From assembly GCF_963675165.1 (NCBI RefSeq), contig NC_087379.1, forward strand, positions 4,729,442-4,793,441: a stretch of 64,000 bases of DNA, in the 5' to 3' direction. The DNA is from Halichondria panicea. Taxonomy: Eukaryota > Porifera > Demospongiae > Suberitida > Halichondriidae. This document shows positions 10,060 to 21,211 of the stretch, one piece after another. The stretch's first letter is position 1. Each line of letters begins with the position of its first letter. The translations under genes and the position numbers were made by a program. Under the pieces are notes generated by a model. The model was not told where the DNA came from, did no database searches, and worked only from the letters and a program-made list of their open reading frames with translations.

Positions 10060-12713
10060 AAGCGCCCAAAATGATCAGCCCAACCCCGTTCACACGGAAG
10101 CATCTACGTCTGTCTCTCCTAGGGAGTCTACTCAGCTTGATAATTCAGAACATACTGACCCCAATCCAGGTACGCCACCTGAAGCTAGTCAGCAGGACTG
10201 ACCATCAGCAAATTGCCAATTCAACCTTATAAATGTGCGCAGTCTTGTGAACAAATTAGTCAATTTTCAATCGTTTATTTACTCATCCCTTCCTGACATT
10301 ATTGGTGTTACCGAGACCTGGCTGAACGATTCAATTATGAATAACGAAATATTGCCGTATGATTATTCCATCTATCGTAAGGACAGGGGGACTAGAGGAG
10401 GCGGAGTTCTACTTGCAATTCATAACTCAATTCCAACTAAGCTCATTGCCTCCCCCTCCAATCTAGAACTAATCGCCGTCGAATTAATCCAAATGAAATG
10501 TACTGTATGACTGTACTGTTTATCTTCCCCCTAATGTGGATCTTGATATTTTTACCAACACTCTATCATTTCTCATTCAATTGGCCAGGGAGTGTAATAT
10601 CTTAATCATTGGAGACTTTAATCGCCCAGACATAAATTGGTCTCTACTCTCAGGTTCCACTATCATGTCTAATCTTTTCTGTGATTTTGTTTTCGATTGT
10701 GACCTCACCCAGTTAGTCACTGTGCCTACCCATAATAGGGGAAACTGTATTGATTTATAGTCCTGTCATCAACTCCAGAAGCCGTTGGCTTGTTGAGTGT
10801 CTCCCCCAATGCACTATTATGTTCAGATCATTACCTAATCTCATTTCAGTTCTCAGCCAATGCCAGGCCAACTACTCCTGTTGCTAAGTGCCGCTATGTT
10901 CTTGACTATTCGAAACTAGACTATGAATGCTTGATGGTCTATTTGCTTAACTATGATTTCTCTTTGTGTATGAATTGTACGGATGTTGAGGCAGTTTGGT
11001 GTAATCTCCAATCGATCATTAACAATGCTATAAGTCAATTCGCACCTCTGGTCAAGCTTAAGGCAAACAAGAATTATCCAAAGTGGTACAATTATACCAC
11101 AAGGCATCTTATTCACCGTGTCCGCTCGTCCAGGAAGAAGGCCAGGCTTAATGGGTCTGTGTCAAACATATCTAAACTGGAGACTAACGAAAAAGAACTG
11201 TGTGATCATATGGAAATCTCAAAGTCAATATATGAAGCACAACTTGTTGAGGAGTTTGCCCACAATAACAGCAACAAAATCTACAAATACTATTCTGCAC
11301 AACAACAGCCTACCTGTAGCAATGCATCTTAATTCTCACACTGCCACATCTGATGCAGATAAAGCTTCTCTCTTTAATGAGTATTTCGAATCCGTCTACT
11401 CCAAGCCCACTTCTAATGCCTCCCATACCCACACTCTCTGTTCAGGAACCTCTGTTCTGAATAATATTGCCCTCTCAGATACTAAAGTATACACAGCCCT
11501 CTCAAGTTTGGATCCCTTCAAAGCCTCAGGAACTGACTGTATAGGTCCTAGGATACTAAAAACATGTTCCCTTGCTCTTTACCCAGTGGTAGATCATCTG
11601 TTTAAAATGAGCCTGGCTAGCTGCAAGCTCCCAAAGGAGTGGAAATTACACTGTATTATCCCAATATTTAAGTCTGGGGACAAAAGCCTTATTTCAAACT
11701 ACAGACTGATCTCCCTTCTATGCTCGATCTCTAAAGTTCTTGAAAGGATTGTGTATGATAAGGTGTTTGGGTTCATTGGCCAATCAATATCGAAATCTCA
11801 ATATGGATTCCTGAGAGACCACTCATGTCTGCAACAATTATTGTCTTTTTTGTCATGCGTTGAAAAGTCCCTAGAAAGTAGATGCCAGCACGACACGATA
11901 TATCTTGATTTCCAAAAAGCTTTTGATAGAGTACCCCATAAGGAACTTCTCTTCAAACTCCATGATCTGGGGATTACCGGCGCACTATGGAGATGGTTTA
12001 AAGAATACCTTACTTCTAGATGGCAAATGGTATCTATCAATGGTCACCACTCAACTCTCCTACCGGTATCTTCTGGAGTTCCGCAAGGAAGCATCCTTGG
12101 GCCTATGCTTTTCCTGGTTTATATCAATGATCTTCCTCTTTGGATTAACTTCTCTAATATTCATATCTTTGCAGATGATACCAAATGCTCTCATCAGATT
12201 AAATCAACCTCAGATACAATTGAACTACAATCGGACCTTGATATGCTGAATGATTGGAGCAACAAATGGAACCTCTCTTTTAATTCTCAAAAATGTGTGT
12301 TGTTGAAATTCTATAAAAACCCCTCACTCTTTATGAACTCATCTTACTTCCTTTCGGGGAGGCAGATCTCACCAAAGGAGAGTCACAGAGACCTGGGGAT
12401 AATACTGCAACAGGATCTGGGCTGGCACAAGCATTATGACAGCATTTCTGCTAAGGCATACAGACAACTAGGTTTACTCCGCCGTACTTTCTCATCTTCC
12501 AACTCAGTATATACCAAGAAGAAGCTATACCTGTCACTGGTTCGCTCACAGCTGTTGTATTGCTCACAACTTTGAAGACCAATGCTAGTCAAAGATACTG
12601 AAGCTCTGGAGCGTATTCAGAAGAGAGCAACAAAGTTTATCCTAGGCAACTCTGATGGTGACTACAAGGAAAGACTAGTGAAGTTAAAGTTACTTCCTCT
12701 GATGTACTCCTTC
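10060..12713 (+). mobile_element. Non-LTR retrotransposon (LINE), 5' and central part, frameshifted
   Basis: Successive frames encode an apurinic-type endonuclease and a reverse transcriptase. The endonuclease covers 10212-10760 with INVRSLVNK, IIGVTETWL and IIGDFN, broken near 10505. Reverse transcriptase spans about 11330-12575. It contains ISNYRLISLLCSISKVLERI, YLDFQKAFDRVPH, SSGVPQGSILGPMLF and the catalytic FADD box (IFADDTK). A further fragment to 12707 includes ALERIQKRATKFILG. The jockey/CR1-like style is inferred from these blocks. Frameshifts at about 10505, 10760 and 11330 and a stop at 12573 make this copy dead. Its sequence is interrupted exactly at 12713 and resumes at 21212. 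Confidence 0.88.
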
Positions 12714-12739
12714 TATGGAAAGGTATTAGAGTCAAAATT

Positions 12740-12994
12740 CCCAGCCTGTTTGTCCCAGTAAATGTCCCGGTGTTTGTCCCAGTAAACGTCCCGGTAAAGG
12801 TCCCGGTACACGTCCCGGTACGCCCTTTTCCTGTGGGCAAGGTCGACCAGCCTCCCAAATTTGGGGTGTGGTTGTCACAGCCCAGCAATTACTGCTGCAT
12901 CCGATCCAGTTTTGTGCCCCGGCAAGTGTCCCGGTATGTGTCCCGGTAAGTGTCCCAGTATGTGCACCAGTAAGTGTCCCGGTATGTGTCCCGG
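12740..12994. repeat. 12-bp minisatellite in the outer element's left terminal region
   Basis: Units such as GGTAAATGTCCC and GGTATGTGTCCC repeat with a 12-bp period on both sides of a ~90-bp unique core (CAGCCTCCCAAATTTGGGG and neighbours). The reverse complement occurs at 20918-21180. Confidence 0.9.
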
Positions 12995-13029
12995 TATGTG
13001 ACCCGGCTATGGAAGGGTATTAGAGTCAA

Positions 13030-13350
13030 AATTCCCAGCCTTTTTGTCCCAGTAAATGTCCCGGTGTTTGTCCCAGTAAACGTCCCGGTAAATGTCCCAG
13101 TACGTGTCCCGGTACGCCTTTTTCCTGTGGGCGAGGTCGACCAGCCTCCCAAATTTGAGGTGTGGTCGTCACAGCCCAGCAATTACTGTTGCATCCGCTC
13201 CAGTTTCTTGCCCCGGCAAGTGTCCCGGTATGTGTCCCGGCAAGTGTCCCGGTATGTGTCCCGGCAAGTGCCCCGGCATGTGTCCCGGCAAGTGCCCCGG
13301 CATGTGTCCCGGCAAGTGCCCCGGCAAGTGTCCCAGTACAGTATTGCCAT
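13030..13350. repeat. Left terminal minisatellite of the inner transposon
   Basis: Two 12-bp-period arrays (GGTAAATGTCCC-like outside, GGCAAGTGTCCC/GGCATGTGTCCC-like inside) flank a unique core at about 13115-13205. The inverted counterpart is at about 19868-20140. Frames through this array are open only because the period is a multiple of three. Confidence 0.9.
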
Positions 13351-13426
13351 GAATAAATGCGGCGCAATCCCACGTGTGATTTTTGGGAGTGGTCACTAGG
13401 TGCTCTTTATTAAAAATCTAAAAGCA

Positions 13427-14937
13427 ATGATGGCAAGAAGAAGTAGCAGGCGCCCTTCAACTTACAACGTTCAGTCTATTCTTGAAAGAGTTAGTTTAGT
13501 GATTAGTGATGTTCTGGCAGCTGTCAGGGATTCCTCTGTGGAGGAACAGTCACATGGTTTACACTTGCGTTTGTCTGAAGCTCAAAGACAAATTGAACCT
13601 CTGTCTGAGGTGATTGGATCACACATACACCAAGAAATTACAAGTTCTTTGTCTGAAATGTTATCTATTCTATCGAGGCTCAGAGACAGCAGAAACTACC
13701 CGTACAGATCAAGTACTGTACGTGAAGGTATGTTGTAGTAAACGTATGACCACGTGTACATGTTAATAAAATTATGATTCCCTTGTTAATACTGTGTACT
13801 GTACTATTTGTAGGACAGAGGGGCAGGCCTTCAGTCGTCATATCTCGTCACCAGCTGGAAACTTTACTTGGGTTAAACTTCACTGTTCCCCAAATGGCCG
13901 AGCTGTTAGGAGTATCTGTTTCAACTTTGACAAGAAGATTACGTAACTACGGACTAAGTGTAAGGCAGATGTACTCGGACATCACTGATACACAGCTGAA
14001 TGAACTAGTGTCGAGGATAAACCATCAATTTCCAAGTGCTGGGTACAGAATCGGCTCAAGTTTGCTCCAAGGTATGGGACACAGAGTCCCTGAACGACGA
14101 GTCAGGGAGTCTATGCGACTTGTCGACCCAATATCAGTGGCGTACAGGCACAGTAGACGAGGTACTGTTGATCGACGCAGGTACAATGTACCATATCCTA
14201 ATGCTATGTGGCATGTGGATGGAAACATGAGTTTGATACGCTGGGGGTTTGTAGTGCATGGTGCAGTGGATGGTTACAGTCGACTCATTACCTACCTACA
14301 TTGCTCTACAAACAACTATGCAGAAACTGTTTTCAGTCAATTTATAACAGCTGGAGAACGATTTGGTTTCCCATCAAGAACGAGATCAGATATGGGTGGA
14401 GAGAATGTAGATTTAGCACACTTTATGGTATTGTTAAGAGGTGAAGGTCGTGGAAGTCATCTTACTGGTCGATCTATTCACAACCAAAGAATTGAACGCT
14501 TATGGCGAGATGTATTTGCAGATAGTTTGAGTTTGTTCTACCATCTTTTCTATTTTATGGAAAGCAGAGGAATACTAGACTGTGAAAACCCCGAACATTT
14601 GAATGCTTTACATTATGTGTATACACCTCGTATCAACGACAGCTTGCAAATGTTTTCTTCTGCTTGGAATATTCATCCTATAAGAACAGAACGAAATTTA
14701 ACTCCAATGCAATTGTGGGTGACTGGAATGATGCAGAATTTTGGCTCTAATCATTTACCAATTCGTGAACTGTTGAGTCATGAATCTAATGAGCTTAATG
14801 ACAGCACAGCATCTGAAAGTGAAAGTGAGAGTGAAGACTATTCACATAATTTGCATTCCACTGTTGATCCACTACAACATAGTGATGCCTGGGGTGTAGA
14901 TTTGTATGTTGATGCACTGTCCGTTCTGTCTAGCTAG
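13427..14937 (+). CDS. Integrase-core (DDE) transposase of the inner transposon
   Basis: There are two exons, 13427-13727 and 13814-14937 (donor GAAG|GTATGT, acceptor TTGTAG|GACAG), giving about 474 residues. Exon 1 (100 residues, MMARRSSRRP start) is helical with no known domain. Exon 2 opens with a helix-turn-helix region (MAELLGVSVSTLTRRLRNYG, residues ~128-147), as in IS3-type transposases. The integrase fold follows. Its acidic triad is visible as WHVDG (Asp ~236), RSDMGGEN (Asp ~293) and NQRIERLWRD (Glu ~328). The last two are 35 residues apart, the classic DD35E spacing. A serine/glutamate-rich acidic tail follows (ASESESESED). The frame is intact, so the enzyme may be functional. It should cut and join the TATGGAAGGG ends. 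It is convergent with the HECT-like gene at 16220-19757. Confidence 0.88.
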
Positions 14938-16219
14938 TTGATAAACATTTTGATGTTCAAGTCAATAATTATGTTAGTATAATTATGCTTAATATGTCAG
15001 TATGCTTCTTTAATCATCATTATGAACATAAGAGTGCCATGGGTAATGGATGGGCCATGATTGTTGCTAGACCATGCTTGCGCATGCGCACCGAAGCATA
15101 ATTACTGTTATGAAAAACACATAATTATGCCTCGAGGCGTAGCCGCACGAGGGATACGGTAAAGCTGACTGTGTGTGTGTCTGTCTGTGTGTGTGTGTGT
15201 GTGTATTCCAGCTATAACTGCTCAACGGTTGCAATGCGACGAAAACTAACAGCTTCTATAGGCTTCTAGCCACGTTCTCTTGGATTTTGATTCGTGGATT
15301 AGCAAACTAAAGCTTCTTTCTCGAGTTATGGCTAGTTTGACTCACATTGAAGGCTGTTGCAGTCTCTTCAGAATCTTTCATAGCATCATCTGTCCGCACA
15401 AACTTTCTATTCAACATATGAGTTAGCCTTGCACTAAAGCGCTAGCTTTTTGTTAGCTACAAGACTCAGAAAATACCTGTTAAAACAGCTAGCTAGCAGT
15501 AGCCATTTGTGAAATTGATCTCTTTGGACACACCCTTTAATTATTCCTATGGATGTAATGCGCATGCGCGCTCATTCCCCAGATCCAGATCCTCCTGGCA
15601 GAATCACATTTTTCTTGAGGGCCTGGTAAGCCACAAAACACTACTATAGATAACAATATGCATGTACACAAGTCTTTTCTTCTTAAATATTATAATTATA
15701 CACTGCATGAACTACAGATCCAATTTTCTTCTTTCTTGAGGTCCTGGTATTAAAGCCACATAATACAACAATAGATGCATGTAATAAGTCTTTTCTTCTC
15801 AGTGACTTTATATAGATAAGCTAACTTTATGAAATAATTATGCACTTCCGCTTATAATTAATTGAAAACAAAATCTTCTTCTTTGTTGCTTCCTAGATCC
15901 TTGAGGTCCTGGTATAAGCAGCCACAAAACACAACAATGATACCATAATTATACAATTGCAAGTCAGTTTTAGACAGATTATTTTATACACTTTTTCCTC
16001 TTCTATACTTTCTCTTCTATACTTTTGAGCGAAAGCAAATCATGGCGAGAGGCATTAGCACAGCGCCAGCTTGAACACTAGTTATAACATGAATGAACAT
16101 GTTCTGAAAAACACATGAAATGAACAGGTAGATGAATGAAATGAACAGGTAGATGAATGAGCATATATATATATATATACATTGTAAGAGCATGGCAATG
16201 GCAACATGTCAATAATTAG
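14938..16219. other. Spacer between the two convergent transposon genes
   Basis: This non-coding stretch includes a GT microsatellite (about 15170-15205) inside a dispersed repeat (about 15040-15500) shared with 32190-32720 and, inverted, 36430-36720 and 44906-45450. It also has three diverged copies of a ~130-bp unit around TCTTGAGGTCCTGGTA (15600-15920) and an AT dinucleotide run near 16162. No gene seen. Confidence 0.6.
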
Positions 16220-19200
16220 TTACATGGCATCAAAGAACCAAGAAGCTGTGTTATTCAGGAGAGAGGAAAATTCGTTGGAAAATGTAGCATACGACTCATA
16301 TGTGACAGGCAGATGAAGCACAGTTGAGCAAGTGTTTGACGTAGGCCTACGAGAAAAACCTGTGAGCTGGTTGAAATTGACTAGGATTTTCTTGTGAGAA
16401 CACACAGAAAAACCTGTAACGAAGCTAAGAAAATGGGCAAGCATTTCAGGGGCAAGGGAATTAATGAAACGTCGAAGAAAATCAAAAGTTGCATCTTCTC
16501 GTAAGTTGGTAATGGTAGGCTCCTCAATCATCGCCAAAACACGAGGGACAGACGGCTGAAGAGCATCATACAAATGATCGACAACTTGTGGACTAAATCT
16601 CTTCCACACACTGGGGTGTGCATCCAACATTCCTCGTCTGATCTCACACAAAGCGTAGAAGGGCTTTGTTACAAGTACATGCCAAGCAGCTTGCTTAAGC
16701 AAAGAATTCAAAGTATCGACAGTAGGAATAGCAAAAACATTGAACCTACTTAACATAGGGGTTATAACGGTTTTCAGAGCCTCTTCGTTTGGAGCTTTTA
16801 CTGCTTGCACTTCGAACGGGTCAATAAATCTTGAAAAAGACTTCCGGAGCTCTTCATCACAAATCACACTCTGTCCACAAATTATGATCTTTACTGAAAC
16901 AATGGACAGATTAATCGGGAAATATCCAGTCATAACGTATCCATGAGAAATAAATCTCCCAATATGGTAGAAGGTCGACTGGTTATTTGGCAGTACTTGA
17001 GGCACATGGTCCAGGGCACCATCCATTAAAGCGCCATATTCGGTCCAAAAGCAGTTGCATAGCTCTCGTCTTAATCCACCACCGTCAACGCCACGCTCCA
17101 TCAAAAACTTCACCTTCAATTCCATGTTGTGGAGGTTGGGATGACTGGAATACGCATTGATTACACTACTAACGACTTCGTGGCGATGTGTGTGCAGAAA
17201 GTGCACTCCATTGTCTAGTAAATGCGATCTCACACTTGCTCGTTGTTCATCAACGTTAGACAATCGACTGAAATGTACATACATGTAAAACAGCTATTAT
17301 GGAAAATGTAATAGCCTTGCCTGTTGGTAGTGTCAACGTCAGTTAAATCAATCACCACACTTCCCATCTCCACCTCAACCTCCTACATAGAAGAAGATGA
17401 TTTTTATTATTGGAAATATACTGAGTATATAATTTTTTATATACCCACATTTACTGGTGAATCTGCTCGCAGAAAAACAACACTCTCTAACCTCTCTCTA
17501 TCTGTTTGAGTCAAGGGAGGGGTGGTAGGTAACTGGTTCAACTTCAACTTCAGTAACCTACACGTACAGAGCACAATAAAAAAAATTTGGCAAAGGCTAA
17601 TCGTGATCATACTCTGTTTTCGCCAATGAGAACTATGAATGCCGAAAGTCCCAGCTGTGAGATGGGTCCAGTACCAGTAGTGGGAAGTTCAGTCGGAACA
17701 GGACCATCGCTGACAAGAACCCGAAATTGACGGGGATTGATTGATTCATGCGAACCAACAAAGGAGCGGATAGCCTAGTTTAAAAAAATCACAAAAAAGC
17801 ATCAGGAAATTAATTTTAGGTGTGACGAGATACATGCACACAAAATTATTCACTACACTTACATTAATTGGATCAGACAATAAAAATTGCCTAGAATTTC
17901 TAGATCCATCAGGAAATCTGATTCTCGTGTGTAACACTCCCATCGTGCCAGGAGGAGGCTCAGCTGGAACTCTGTCCGCCAGATCTCTGCGAATTCTCCG
18001 ATGCCACTATACACATGTGTACATGTACATAATTTTAAACAAATTTTAAACAACCACAATCATATTATGCATACCTCAACCACTCGTCTTTGTCTTTCAA
18101 CAGACACCACTTGCTCAATTTTCTGATCCATTTCATCATCCTCAGTCATTTGACGGGATATCAACCTCTGTCGATCCTAAAAATTAATAATAATAATCAC
18201 ACACACAAAACACAGAATGAATACCTTTTCACGGTCAACACGCAAGCTAATGTCATAGGCCTGATCTTGCTCAGCAATTATTTCTCTGGACTGCAATTAT
18301 TAATTTTCATGAAAACTAACCGTAACACAATAATTTACATTAGTCACTAAGTAACGAACACATCCAGAAACTCACAACCATCAAAGATTCTCTCTCCTGA
18401 GAAGGCGACCGCGATTGTTCCTCTTCTGTGTCCATTTCTCCTGTATCCATTTGCTCATAAAGGTGATCTAATCGCAAGAAATTAATCTAGTTAACAGTAA
18501 TAGAGTATGTAATAGTTACTGCACCATAATTATAATCAGCCAGACTTCCTCTCACACCAGAAGAAGGCTCGGTGGCACTTCCACTTGCACTGGGAGGAGG
18601 CTCGGTCACACTTCCTCTCACACTGGGAGGAGGCTCAGTGGCAGTCTCACTGAGAGGCTCGACGGCACTTCCTCTCACACTGGGAGGAGGCTCGGTGGCA
18701 GTCTCACTGAGAGGCTCGACGGCACTTCCTCTCATACCACTTCCTCTCACACTGAGAGGAGGCTCGGTGGCAGTCTCACTGAGAGCACTTCCTCTCACAC
18801 CACTTCCTCTCACACTGGGAGGAGGCTCAGTGGCAGTCTCACTGAGAGGCTCGGTGGCACTTTCAGTGCACACATACATATGGTCTGTAATTTCAGACAT
18901 CCTAAGGCTTCTATTACATTTGTAGCAATCACGTCTGCTGGCTGGTGTGTAGGCCTATATTGTGAGTACAATATCCATAACTTTATAATAAAAACAAAAA
19001 CCACAGAATGAGATTGATGTACAGTAAATCATACCTGAAGTTGTGATACACGTACTCCCACTAGAGTAGACAACGGGCGAATATATAAACGACCTTTTCT
19101 GCCCACAGCTTCCTTCAGCATTTTTACGGTGAAATATGGTTTGAAAGGTCTCACGGACTCCATCTCGGGAGAATAACTGGTATCATTTACGTGTAGGGGA

Positions 19201-19757
19201 ACAATCACTTTGTTACCAAGGCCGGCTGCTCTACAAAACTGGTAGGGGATACCAGCCATCATTGGATACAGGCACAGTATCAAGAAATGTAGCTCTTCAG
19301 CATTAACAAAGTCTAATTCCAGTGGGTCCTCATCTCTCGTAAACCATAACGTTCCAAGGCCATCTCGACAAAGGTAGTCTAGCTCAATTTTACTTGGTAC
19401 TTGATGTGTTGATGGTCCAGCTAGGCAACATGGTACAATTTTCCAGCATCCTGGAGCTTTCCTTTGCTTAGGAGCTCGAGCAGAATTCGATCGTCCCAAA
19501 AAAGGAAATCTGTCACTAAGCTCCCTGGGTCGACTTGAGTTACCTACAACACTTAAACCCCTTCTCACTGCCACATTCAATCTGTCTGAGGCAGATGACA
19601 GTCCGCTTGAAGGAAATCTTTTAGATCTAGCAGGTTCTGCAATGAAATCGTCATCCGATGAATCAGTAGCAGTAGCAGTAGTAGCACCTTCTGCAATTGA
19701 TTGTAGAAGTCTAGAAGAGGCGAGACGCTTTCTTTTGGGTTTATTCAAACTCAGCAT
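16220..19757 (-). CDS. Transposon-borne UBX / SIM-like / HECT-like ubiquitin ligase protein
   Basis: Ten exons are read on the minus strand: 19757-19035, 18954-18525, 18467-18376, 18290-18225, 18176-18075, 18006-17863, 17774-17614, 17557-17534, 17382-17321 and 17267-16220. Phases match throughout and give about 950 residues. The N-terminal exon is basic and Ser-rich, then folded. Exon 2 has tandem ETATEPPPSVRGS-like repeats. Exons 4-5 read REIIAEQDQAYDISLRVDRE, very like the helix before the UBX domain in FAF1/FAF2 proteins. Exons 6-7 form a UBX domain (VLHTRIRFPDGSRNSRQFLL ... LGLSAFIVLIGE, residues ~485-573). Exon 9 carries VVIDLTDVD, a canonical SUMO-interaction motif. Exon 10 is a HECT-like domain ending SNTCSTVLHLP, which keeps the catalytic-type Cys (~915). 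Tentative points are the GC donor after exon 9, the weak donor of exon 2 and the 24-nt exon 8. It may act in ubiquitin/SUMO control of transposition or host factors; that is inference. Confidence 0.8.
18570..18865. repeat. Coding minisatellite in exon 2 of the UBX/HECT-like gene
   Basis: Imperfect tandem units containing CTCTCACACTGGGAGGAGGC and GTGGCAGTCTCACTGAGAGG encode the TATEPPPSVRGS / EPLSE repeats on the minus strand. Unit lengths are multiples of three, so the frame is kept. Confidence 0.85.
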
Positions 19758-19867
19758 CCTACATGTAAACACAATTTATTCTTTATCTATAAGCTGCCAC
19801 GAGGCAATCACTTCAGTGCGCATGCGCAGCGCAATATTATAAATCAGTGCTGTGTTATTCTGGGAAG

Positions 19868-20140
19868 TGCCATTTGCCGGGGCACATACCGGAACACTTG
19901 CCGGGACACATACCGGGACACTTGCCGGGGCACTTGCCGGGACACATACCGGGACACTTGCCGGGGCAAGAAACTGGAGCGGATGCAACAGTAATTGCTG
20001 GGCTGTGACGACCACACCTCAAATTTGGGAGGCTGGTCGACCTCGCCCACAGGAAAAAGGCGTACCGGGACATGTACTGGGACGTTTACCGGGACATTTA
20101 CCGGGACAAACACTGGGACAAATACTGGGACAAAAGCTGG
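19868..20140. repeat. Right terminal minisatellite of the inner transposon
   Basis: This is the inverted counterpart of 13030-13350: GGGACACTTGCC-type 12-bp units, a unique core with CAGTAATTGCTGGGCTGTG, then GGGACATTTACC-type units up to the TIR end at 20167. Confidence 0.9.
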
Positions 20141-20269
20141 GAATTTTGACTCTAATACCCTTCCATACCCGGCATGTGTCCCGGCACATGTCCCAGTACC
20201 AGAATAAAAATTGCGACAAGTTAACTCATGGAATGCGCATGCGCAATGGAAGTGAATGCCTCGTGCCAT

Positions 20270-20445
20270 AAAAGAGAGCCTTGTGGAGGCTAAGAAGATA
20301 CGAAGAACCTAGCCTTGTGAGGCTACAAAAATGCAGCCTTGTGAGGGGCTAAGAAGACAAAGACTTGTGAGGCTAAGAAAACACTAAGAACCTAGCCATG
20401 TGAGGCTACAAAAATGCAGCCTTGTGAGGGGCTAAGAAGACCCAA
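20270..20445. repeat. Tandem repeat around GCCTTGTGAGG
   Basis: Repeated units built from CTAGCCTTGTGAGGCTAC, AAAATGCAGCCTTGTGAGGG and GCTAAGAAGAC occur at least twice in full, inside the outer element's internal region. No coding sense was found. Confidence 0.8.
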
Positions 20446-20917
20446 ACTTCTGATTTGATTTTACACATAAACTTATGACTGTTGTTTATGTTTTGTCTCA
20501 AGAGGATCGAGGGTTGTAGTGAGGCAGCTGCCTATTATACAAGACCACTCCCTTTTTAGTCATGTAAAACGGATAATTATACACAAAATATGAAGCCAGT
20601 GTTAAATTTAAAGTTAATAGATTGGAGTACAAAGGAGTATGAAACAGCACTTGAAATGGGTGGTATTAAAGTTGTTCTACTTGGTGTTCCTCTTCATAGA
20701 AGTTACTCCAGGACTTGCTGCACTAATCTATGTGTATAGATGTACGTCAGTGTCTTCACTTCTACTGTACTGTCACATACATCATACTGTACTGTCATGC
20801 ACATACATCAAGACACTAATTATTATAAATTATATAATGCACACTAGGCTAATCACTCCCTAAACTCTAAAGTGTATTGCCTCGAATAAATACCGCATGA
20901 AGTTTTGCGTTTTATTC
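20446..20917. other. Internal DNA of the outer non-autonomous element
   Basis: No gene is seen. It contains a short direct repeat around CATACATCATACTGTACTGTC (20775-20805) and AT-rich sequence. Confidence 0.5.
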
Positions 20918-21180
20918 ACTGGGACACATACCGGGACACTTACTGGGACACATACCGGGACACTTACTGGGACACATACCGGGACACTTACTGGGACACA
21001 TACCAGGACACTTTCTGGGGCAAAGAACTGAAGCAGATGCAGCAGTAATTGCTGGGCTGTGACGACCACACCCTAAATTTGGGAGGCTGGGTCGACCTCG
21101 CCCACAGAAAAAAGGCATTACCGGGACGTGTGCCGGGACATTTACCGGGACAAACACCGGGACATTTACTGGGACAAAAG
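20918..21180. repeat. Right terminal minisatellite of the outer element
   Basis: Four GGGACACATACC / GGGACACTTACT pairs precede the unique core and a second 12-bp array. It is the inverted counterpart of 12740-12994. Confidence 0.9.
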
Positions 21181-21211
21181 CTGGGAATTTTGACTCTAAT
21201 ACCCTTCCATA

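Larger units (their letters stand above)
13008..20167. mobile_element. Inner autonomous DNA transposon (7.16 kb) with 6-bp target duplication CCCGGC
   Basis: The inner copy starts TATGGAAGGGTATTAGAGTC and ends with its complement. CCCGGC flanks it at 13002-13007 and 20168-20173. It is inserted in the outer element's own minisatellite. It holds long terminal inverted repeats of ~330 bp (12-bp arrays around a unique core), a DDE integrase-like transposase (+) and a UBX/HECT-like gene (-). The two genes converge on a 1.3-kb spacer. From memory, the transposase resembles the eukaryotic integrase-core (IS3EU-type) elements, in which HECT-like (G2E3-like) genes also occur. That assignment needs a database search. 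Confidence 0.9.
12714..21211. mobile_element. Outer DNA transposon insertion (non-autonomous copy, hosting a nested copy) with 6-bp target duplication TCCTTC
   Basis: The ends are TATGGAAAGGTATTAGAGTC at 12714 and the complement of TATGGAAGGGTATTAGAGTC at 21211. TCCTTC flanks it at 12708-12713 and 21212-21217. Removing the insertion and one TCCTTC restores the LINE reading frame (LPLMYSF then ELAEIMFFV), which validates the boundary. Without the inner copy the outer element is about 1.33 kb (12714-13007 plus 20174-21211) and codes for nothing obvious. Arrays of 12-bp repeats lie inside both ends. Confidence 0.92.

Noticed and set aside
12740-13350. CRISPR-like array
   Set aside because: Repeats are 12 bp, directly tandem, with no unique spacers, and they form the ends of a eukaryotic transposon.
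12974-13399. Open frames of 86-141 codons through the GTCCCGGTA arrays (also 19844-20271)
   Set aside because: The 12-bp period keeps several frames open on both strands. The translations are simple tetrapeptide repeats with no start context or domain.
18572-18925. 117-residue plus-strand frame (LPLTLGGGSVAVSL repeats)
   Set aside because: It is the antisense of the coding minisatellite in the UBX/HECT-like gene, which fits a spliced reading with matching phases on the minus strand.
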